The notes beneath the pieces were generated by a model that searched no databases, was not told the DNA's origin, and worked only from the letters and a program-made list of their open reading frames with translations. Shown here piece by piece: positions 59,161 through 64,000 of a stretch of DNA of 64,000 bases. How positions within the stretch are numbered: position 1 is the first letter of the stretch; each line of letters begins with the position of its first letter. The DNA comes from Bacillus sp. V5-8f (GTDB lineage Bacteria > Bacillota > Bacilli > Bacillales > DSM-1321): the NCBI RefSeq assembly GCF_002863565.1, contig NZ_PGUW01000024.1:124001-188000 (forward strand), in the 5' to 3' direction. Both the position numbers and the translations under genes were made by a program.

Positions 59161-59195
59161 ATTTTATAGTGAAACAGTAAAAATGAAAGTGAAAT

Positions 59196-59232
59196 ACGTA
59201 CATTTGTACGTTTTTTATAGTATATTTATAAG
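59196..59232 (+). promoter_or_regulatory. Candidate uvrC promoter overlapped by a LexA-like palindrome
   Basis: TTGTAC (59204-59209), 17-nt spacer, TATAAG (59227-59232). The palindrome CGTACATTTGTACG (59197-59210) covers the -35 box and differs from the Bacillus LexA site CGAACATATGTTCG at three positions, two of them a symmetric A/T swap. Confidence 0.45.
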
Positions 59233-59311
59233 AGCGGTTTGCATCTGCGAATAATAAAGATACTCCTTTATAATAGATTATTTATGTGAATAGCGATGGG
59301 GGGGAGATTAC

Positions 59312-61084
59312 ATGAACCAGCACATCAAAGATAAACTGGCATTGCTGCCGGACCAGCCCGGCTGCTATCTAATGAAAGACCGCCAGGGTACGATTATTTA
59401 TGTTGGAAAAGCAAAGATTTTAAAAAACCGGGTAAGGTCTTATTTTACTGGTTCGCATGACGGTAAGACGCTTCGGCTTGTAAATGAAATTGAGGATTTT
59501 GAATATATCGTTACTTCTTCGGACATGGAGGCCTTGATCCTGGAGCTTAACCTGATCAAGAAGCATGACCCAAAATATAACGTCATGCTGAAGGACGATA
59601 AAACATATCCATTCATAAAATTAACCGCCGAGCGCCATCCTCGCCTGATCACAACAAGAAAAGTAAAGAAAGACCGTGGAAAGTATTTCGGACCATATCC
59701 GAATGTCATGGCTGCTAATGAAACCAAAAAACTTCTCGACCGCATTTACCCGCTAAGAAAATGCAATACACTTCCCGACAGGGTTTGTCTTTATTATCAC
59801 TTAGGCCAATGTCTTGCTCCCTGTGTCTATGAAGTAGATGAACAAGAATACAAGAAAATAACAGATGATATTACCCGCTTTCTGAATGGCGGCTATAAGG
59901 ATGTAAAGAAAGAACTAACGGAAAAGATGCAGGCTGCAGCCGAAGAGCTTGATTTTGAAAGGGCCAAGGAATATAGGGATAAAATTGCCCATATAGAAGC
60001 TACGATGGAAAAACAAAAAATGTCGACGACCGATTTTACTGACCGGGATGTGTTCGGTTATGCATTCGATAAAGGCTGGATGTGCGTACAGGTGTTTTTT
60101 ATCAGGCAGGGGAAGCTAATCGAACGTGATGTGTCGATGTTTCCGATTTACGGTGAGCCGGAAGATGAGTTCCTAACCTATCTTGGGCAATTTTACTTAA
60201 TGCCTAGCCATTTCAAGCCGAAGGAAATCCTCCTGCCGGAATCTATCGACGCAGGGCTTGCGGAAGGCTTGCTTGATGTAAAAATACAGCAGCCAAAACG
60301 TGGGCAAAAAAAGGATCTTTTAAAGCTTGCAAATAAAAATGCAAAAATTGCCCTCAAAGAAAAGTTTGCACTTATAGACCGTGATGAAGAAAGAACCATC
60401 AAAGCTGTGGAAAATCTCGGTGACAAATTAGGCATTTATACGCCACACCGAATTGAAGCATTTGATAATTCCAATATACAGGGCACGGATCCGGTGTCGG
60501 CGATGGTCGTTTTTATTGATGGTAAGCCGGAAAAGAAAGAATACCGGAAGTATAAAATAAAGTCGGTAGAGGGTCCTGATGATTATGAGTCCATGCGCGA
60601 AGTTGTCAGAAGAAGGTACTCCCGTGCATTAAAAGAAGGGCTGCCGTTGCCGGATCTGATTATCATTGATGGCGGCAAAGGCCATGTGGAGGGAGTCAGG
60701 GATATACTTGAAAATGAGCTTGGCCTTGATATTCCACTTTCAGGGCTAGTCAAGGATGAAAAGCACCGTACCTCGCAGTTAATGATTGGCAACCCACTTG
60801 AAATCGTGCCGCTGGATAGAACAAGCCAGGAATTTTATCTTCTCCAAAGAATTCAAGATGAAGTCCACCGGTTTGCGATTACCTTTCACCGCCAGGTCCG
60901 AGGAAAAACAGCCTTCCAATCGCTTCTGGATGATATTCCTGGTATAGGGGAAAAGCGCAGGAAGCAATTATTGAAGTATTTTGGGTCTGTCAAAAAAATG
61001 AAAGAGGCGAGCGTCGAAGAGGTAATCGCCGCGGGAATGCCTAAAGGCGTCGCTGAAGAAATCGTGAGAAAATTACAAGAATAG
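59312..61084 (+). CDS. uvrC: UvrABC excision nuclease subunit C
   Basis: 590 residues. Makes both incisions in nucleotide-excision repair. GIY-YIG domain ([20 protein letters not shown], about 15-95), Cys cluster CVYEV/PLRKC region, UVR motif near 205 ([18 protein letters not shown]), RNase H-like 5' nuclease domain with [16 protein letters not shown] and IIDGGKGH, and C-terminal HhH repeats ([19 protein letters not shown]). ATG with GGGGGGGAGATTAC upstream. Confidence 0.96.
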   Translation: MNQHIKDKLALLPDQPGCYLMKDRQGTIIYVGKAKILKNRVRSYFTGSHDGKTLRLVNEIEDFEYIVTSSDMEALILELNLIKKHDPKYNVMLKDDKTYPFIKLTAERHPRLITTRKVKKDRGKYFGPYPNVMAANETKKLLDRIYPLRKCNTLPDRVCLYYHLGQCLAPCVYEVDEQEYKKITDDITRFLNGGYKDVKKELTEKMQAAAEELDFERAKEYRDKIAHIEATMEKQKMSTTDFTDRDVFGYAFDKGWMCVQVFFIRQGKLIERDVSMFPIYGEPEDEFLTYLGQFYLMPSHFKPKEILLPESIDAGLAEGLLDVKIQQPKRGQKKDLLKLANKNAKIALKEKFALIDRDEERTIKAVENLGDKLGIYTPHRIEAFDNSNIQGTDPVSAMVVFIDGKPEKKEYRKYKIKSVEGPDDYESMREVVRRRYSRALKEGLPLPDLIIIDGGKGHVEGVRDILENELGLDIPLSGLVKDEKHRTSQLMIGNPLEIVPLDRTSQEFYLLQRIQDEVHRFAITFHRQVRGKTAFQSLLDDIPGIGEKRRKQLLKYFGSVKKMKEASVEEVIAAGMPKGVAEEIVRKLQE

Positions 61085-61156
61085 TATTGCTGTGTTTATG
61101 TGTGTGTGCTATAATCAAAATTAATTTTATAGGCTTGAAACGGTAACGTTTTAAAA

Positions 61157-61402
61157 GTGCTGATAGAGGTGCGAGATTCATCAGTAAGGGCTTGGAGAAG
61201 TATGAGCTTCCATGAAAAGTCCTGAAAGGGGAAATCGCCGAAGCCAAACAGGGCTCATATCCTGTTTTTGGGCTGGTCTGCCATTGAATAAATGGCCGAT
61301 TGTCAAGATGGTATTCTTGGAGAGCTATCTCACTGTGTTCAGGCGTAATGATTTTCTTTACGTTTATCACAGCAATGAGATATTTCTCATTGCTTTTTTT
61401 AT
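61157..61402 (+). promoter_or_regulatory. Lysine riboswitch (L box) with terminator, controlling lysC
   Basis: Aptamer core shows the family pattern: GTGCTGATAGAGGTGCGAG, GAAAGGGGAAATCGCCGAAG, GGCTGGTCTGCCATTGAATA, TGTCAAGATGG and TTGGAGAGCTATCTCACTG, spanning 61157-61335. The expression platform ends in AGCAATGAGA / TCATTGCT plus seven T (61370-61402). Lysine should promote termination before lysC. Confidence 0.96.
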
Positions 61403-61435
61403 TGTCCAAAATTGAAACTAAAGAGGTGCATCAAT

Positions 61436-62668
61436 GTGAGTTTGATTGTTCAAAAGTTTGGCGGAACATCCGTAGGTGACATTCAGAGAATTAATAATGT
61501 TGCCGGCAGGGTGATAGAGGAAGTTGAAAATGGAAATCAAGTGGTTGTAGTTGTGTCGGCAATGGGGAAAACAACTGACAAGTTGGTGGAGATGGCTAAA
61601 GAAATTTCCCCTAACCCGAGCAAGAGGGAAATGGATATGCTGCTGACTACTGGTGAACAGGTAACAATCGGGCTTTTAACAATAGCGTTGCAGCAAAAAG
61701 GGCATGAAGCCGTATCTTATACAGGCTGGCAGGCCGGCATCCAAACAGAGGCGGTCCATGGCAATGCAAGAATTATGGATATCGAGACTTCAAGAATTCA
61801 ACAACAGCTGAAAAACGGTAAAATCGTCGTGGTAGCCGGTTTTCAAGGAATGACAGAAGAAAAGGAAATTACAACACTGGGCAGGGGAGGATCGGACACG
61901 ACTGCGGTTGCTCTTGCTGCTGCTCTTAAGGCAGACCGTTGTGACATATATACAGATGTGACAGGAGTTTTCACTACTGATCCCCGATACATAAAAGGGG
62001 CTAGGAAGCTTCAGTCCGTATCCTATGATGAAATGCTAGAATTGGCTAATTTAGGGGCAGGTGTCCTTCATCCACGCGCGGTGGAGTTTGCAAAAAATTA
62101 TCAAATTCCGCTTGAGGTCCGTTCAAGCCTTGAAAAAGAACCAGGAACGCTAATAGAGGAGGAAGCAACAATGGAACAAAACTTAATTGTTAGAGGAATC
62201 GCATTCGAAGACGGGATTACAAGGGTCACGGTATTCGGTCTGCCAGGCACACGAGGTACATTATCAAGCATTTTCACCGAATTGGCTAAACATCATATTA
62301 ACGTGGACATCATCATTCAAAGCATTACGGATGAAAACACGACAAATCTTTCGTTTTCCATCAAAACCGAGGCGGTTGAAGAAACTCTTAACGTTCTTGA
62401 AAATAGCAAGGGAATAGCTGCTTTTGACCGGGTGGAAACGGAAAGCAATCTGGCAAAGGTGTCAATCGTTGGATCAGGTATGGTTTCCAACCCAGGCGTG
62501 GCAGCGGAAATGTTTGAAGTGCTAGCAGATAACGAAGTGCAAATTAAAATGGTAAGCACTTCTGAAATCAAGGTTTCAACAGTAATCGATGCAAAGCGTA
62601 TGGTGGGAGCAGTAGAATCACTTCATGTTGCATTTAAGCTCGACGAAAGAAGCGCGGTAAAAGCATAG
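61436..62668 (+). CDS. lysC: Aspartokinase II, alpha subunit (lysine-sensitive)
   Basis: 410 residues. Phosphorylates aspartate at the head of the lysine/threonine/methionine and diaminopimelate pathway. Kinase domain with LIVQKFGGTSVGD and TTLGRGGSDTTAVALAAAL; two ACT domains from about 265 onward. GTG 61436 follows AAAGAGGTGCATCAAT. Preceded by a lysine riboswitch. Like the B. subtilis enzyme it also encodes a shorter beta subunit from an internal start. Confidence 0.95.
   Translation: MSLIVQKFGGTSVGDIQRINNVAGRVIEEVENGNQVVVVVSAMGKTTDKLVEMAKEISPNPSKREMDMLLTTGEQVTIGLLTIALQQKGHEAVSYTGWQAGIQTEAVHGNARIMDIETSRIQQQLKNGKIVVVAGFQGMTEEKEITTLGRGGSDTTAVALAAALKADRCDIYTDVTGVFTTDPRYIKGARKLQSVSYDEMLELANLGAGVLHPRAVEFAKNYQIPLEVRSSLEKEPGTLIEEEATMEQNLIVRGIAFEDGITRVTVFGLPGTRGTLSSIFTELAKHHINVDIIIQSITDENTTNLSFSIKTEAVEETLNVLENSKGIAAFDRVETESNLAKVSIVGSGMVSNPGVAAEMFEVLADNEVQIKMVSTSEIKVSTVIDAKRMVGAVESLHVAFKLDERSAVKA
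62171..62668 (+). CDS. Aspartokinase II, beta subunit from internal start
   Basis: In-frame ATG at codon 246 of lysC, preceded by GAGGAGGAAGCAACA, a strong Shine-Dalgarno at ideal distance. The 165-residue product MEQNLIVRGIAFEDGITRV onward consists of the two ACT regulatory domains. B. subtilis makes such a beta subunit of aspartokinase II from an internal site; the conserved signal suggests the same here. Confidence 0.8.
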   Translation: MEQNLIVRGIAFEDGITRVTVFGLPGTRGTLSSIFTELAKHHINVDIIIQSITDENTTNLSFSIKTEAVEETLNVLENSKGIAAFDRVETESNLAKVSIVGSGMVSNPGVAAEMFEVLADNEVQIKMVSTSEIKVSTVIDAKRMVGAVESLHVAFKLDERSAVKA

Positions 62669-62795
62669 GATAATTGTACGTAAGAGTAGAGGATTTTAAA
62701 AAGGGTTCCGTTGAAGGAGATAGAGCTGGATAGGCGGCGCAAATGGATGGTGGATTTGGATTTCCAGGTTTAATCAAAAAGTGGGCAAATACATG

Positions 62796-62830
62796 ATCTG
62801 GGGGGAGTGACGGTGGGGCTCCCCCCAGAT
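62796..62830. terminator. Hairpin between convergent lysC and yslB
   Basis: ATCTGGGGGGAG / CTCCCCCCAGAT, a perfect 12-bp GC-rich stem with an 11-nt loop. T runs are weak on both sides, but its position between convergent genes fits a bidirectional terminator. Confidence 0.75.
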
Positions 62831-62834
62831 TGTA

Positions 62835-63290
62835 TTACAACAAGGTATCTTTTTTGTCCCATTTTACGGTGAAAGTTACTTTCTTTGCACGCCGCTTTGT
62901 CTCTTCGGTAGCCTCTGTAAGAAGTTTCGTTTGGAGGCAGAATTGCTCCGCGAGAAATCCTGCCTCAAGTTGGAAATGGCATTGATTATTTATATCAAGC
63001 CGGCGGGAAACCACCTCACCGCTAAGGATAAATTCAATCTCATCTTTTGATTCCTTTAGCACCTGCAGGTTGCCCCAGCCAGCACTGCGAAAAAAGGAAA
63101 TGATGTCATCCCGGCCTGAAAGGGGAAAACGTCTTGCCATTCTTTTCCCGGCCCAATACAGGACTTGTGGTGAATCCTTGCCGAGAATGTCATCCAGCAA
63201 AACTTCCCTCACGAGCTCATAGCCGAATGCGGGGATTTGCAATTCTTGATTATCCTTGTTTTCTATTAATTCAGTATTGCTTGTGTTCAT
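62835..63290 (-). CDS. yslB: DUF2507 family protein YslB
   Basis: 151 residues, soluble. Shows IPAFGYELVREVLLDDILGKD and VLYWAGKRMARRFPLSG, the pattern of the V4R-like/DUF2507 family found beside sdh in Bacillus. Function unknown. On the minus strand AGAGGGGATAAC precedes the ATG. It diverges from sdhC. Confidence 0.92.
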   Translation of the reverse strand: MNTSNTELIENKDNQELQIPAFGYELVREVLLDDILGKDSPQVLYWAGKRMARRFPLSGRDDIISFFRSAGWGNLQVLKESKDEIEFILSGEVVSRRLDINNQCHFQLEAGFLAEQFCLQTKLLTEATEETKRRAKKVTFTVKWDKKDTLL

Positions 63291-63662
63291 TGTTATCCCC
63301 TCTTTCTGTAATTATATTATATACGTTTTCTAGGGTTATCAATATAGTTTGTTAAGTAAAAACCTTGTTCGACATTCTTGATAATTATAGTAAAATATCA
63401 ATTTTTTTGAAATGGAAATAGATAACTAAAGGAAGCATTTTTTTACTTTAAAATTGTGGTTCCACGAAAATGAAAAAGCGAAACCCATTTTTGTTTTTTA
63501 TTACATGGTTTTATGCTTCATGAGGATCGTAAGGTGATTTGGCTCTCTCTGTTCCATGCTCCGGCAAATTGGGTGAAGCCAAAGTTGGTAACATCGATTT
63601 GGAAGGTTACAAAATTTTTTTAATATTTCTATTTTGCAAAAAAGATTTCTGTATACGTTTTC
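63291..63662. other. Gene-free part of the yslB-sdhC divergent interval
   Basis: About 370 AT-rich nt without a credible reading frame, ribosome-binding site or structured element that I can support. The sdhC promoter follows directly. Confidence 0.6.
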
Positions 63663-63691
63663 TTGACGCCTTAAATAGTCAGGAGTAAAAT
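63663..63691 (+). promoter_or_regulatory. sdhC promoter
   Basis: TTGACG (63663-63668), 17-nt spacer, TAAAAT (63686-63691); leaves a leader of about 107 nt before sdhC. Confidence 0.7.
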
Positions 63692-63805
63692 GTATATGTC
63701 ACATTATTGTTAGAAAATGTAGAATCATAGATAATTATCAGATAATTTGATAGTAGTATGTGATTTTACAAACTAGATTTAAATATTTTAAGGGGGGGGC
63801 ACTTC

Positions 63806-64000
63806 GTGGCAGGAAATCGTGAGTTCGCCAATCGCAGGTTGCATTCATTACTTGGTGTGATTCCGGTCGGCGTGTTTTTGATCCAGCATTTAGTGGTCAA
63901 CAGCTATGGTTTAAGAGGGGAAGAAGCATTTAACAACGCAGCAAATTTTATGGGTAGCTTGCCATTCAGGCTTTTACTCGAGACCGTGGTCATTTATCTG
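63806..64000 (+). CDS. sdhC: Succinate dehydrogenase cytochrome b558 subunit (3' end cut off by window)
   Basis: The first 65 codons of sdhC. GTG start with AGGGGGGGGCACTTC upstream. The translation begins AGNREFANRRLHSLLGVIP and continues VFLIQHLVVNSYG, matching Bacillus SdhC, the membrane haem b anchor of complex II; the His in RLHSL and the His in IQHLVV are the kind of axial ligands used for haem. The gene heads sdhCAB, which should follow beyond the right edge. Confidence 0.95.
   Translation, partial: MAGNREFANRRLHSLLGVIPVGVFLIQHLVVNSYGLRGEEAFNNAANFMGSLPFRLLLETVVIYL

Noticed and set aside
61041..61415. Frames on both strands across the lysine riboswitch
   Set aside because: The sequence is fully explained by the aptamer and terminator.
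63465..63485. cre site upstream of sdhC
   Set aside because: AATGAAAAAGCGAAACCCA needs a one-base insertion to fit the cre consensus, so I do not call it.

Overview
The window is a chromosomal core segment of a low-GC, endospore-forming Bacillaceae bacterium. Gene order follows the Bacillus subtilis ytrI-dnaE-accDA-pfkA-pyk-citZ-icd-mdh-phoPR-polA-...-thrS-infC-...-pheST-...-lcfA-fadR-fadB-etfBA-trxA-uvrC-lysC-yslB-sdhC arrangement almost without a break. Sporulation genes (ytrH/ytrI, ytvI, ytaF, ytxC, sspI), T-box leaders, an L20 leader, a lysine riboswitch and a likely sigma-B promoter agree with this. I cannot name the species from sequence alone. There are no rRNA or tRNA genes, no CRISPR array, no phage and no recognisable transposase.

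Layout. 1-0.7 kb: sporulation genes ytrH-ytrI, leftward. 0.8-7.4 kb: dnaE, a decayed malic enzyme gene, a GntR regulator and accDA (fatty acid synthesis). 7.8-19.3 kb: central carbon metabolism (pfkA, pyk, aceA, citZ-icd-mdh) with fxsA, ytvI and ytwI between. 19.6-28.7 kb: phoP, an interrupted phoR, polA-mutM-ytaF-coaE and gluconeogenic gapB. 28.8-33.4 kb: nrdR-dnaB-dnaI (replication initiation) and ytxC. 33.4-37.4 kb: T-box thrS, then the autoregulated infC-rpmI-rplT operon. 37.4-41.8 kb: less conserved stretch with ysdA, two broken genes (TVP38-like, dimeric dUTPase-like), an M42 peptidase, a stress protein and sspI. 41.9-53.1 kb: rRNA methylase, pheST, rnhC, zapA-cvpA-polX-mutS2 and a tiny membrane peptide gene. 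53.2-58.6 kb: fatty-acid degradation (lcfA, fadR, fadB, etfBA). 58.8-64 kb: trxA, uvrC, lysC, yslB and the start of sdhC.

Physiology. The set joins glycolysis, the oxidative TCA arm and the glyoxylate shunt (isocitrate lyase aceA) to beta-oxidation, so growth on fatty acids or acetate is plausible; malate synthase is not in the window. Gluconeogenic gapB has two matches to the CcpN operator as I recall it. The fad genes carry a textbook FadR operator at the start site of an internal promoter.

Most unusual points: (1) four TTHAHA-type hexamers exactly 11 bp apart, followed by a -10 box and a terminator, between phoR and polA: a candidate PhoP-driven small transcript; (2) an amber codon that splits phoR before its ATPase domain; (3) a long palindromic Bacillus-type repeat sitting inside the stem III loop of the pheST T-box leader; (4) four genes in different stages of decay (malic enzyme, phoR, TVP38, dUTPase).
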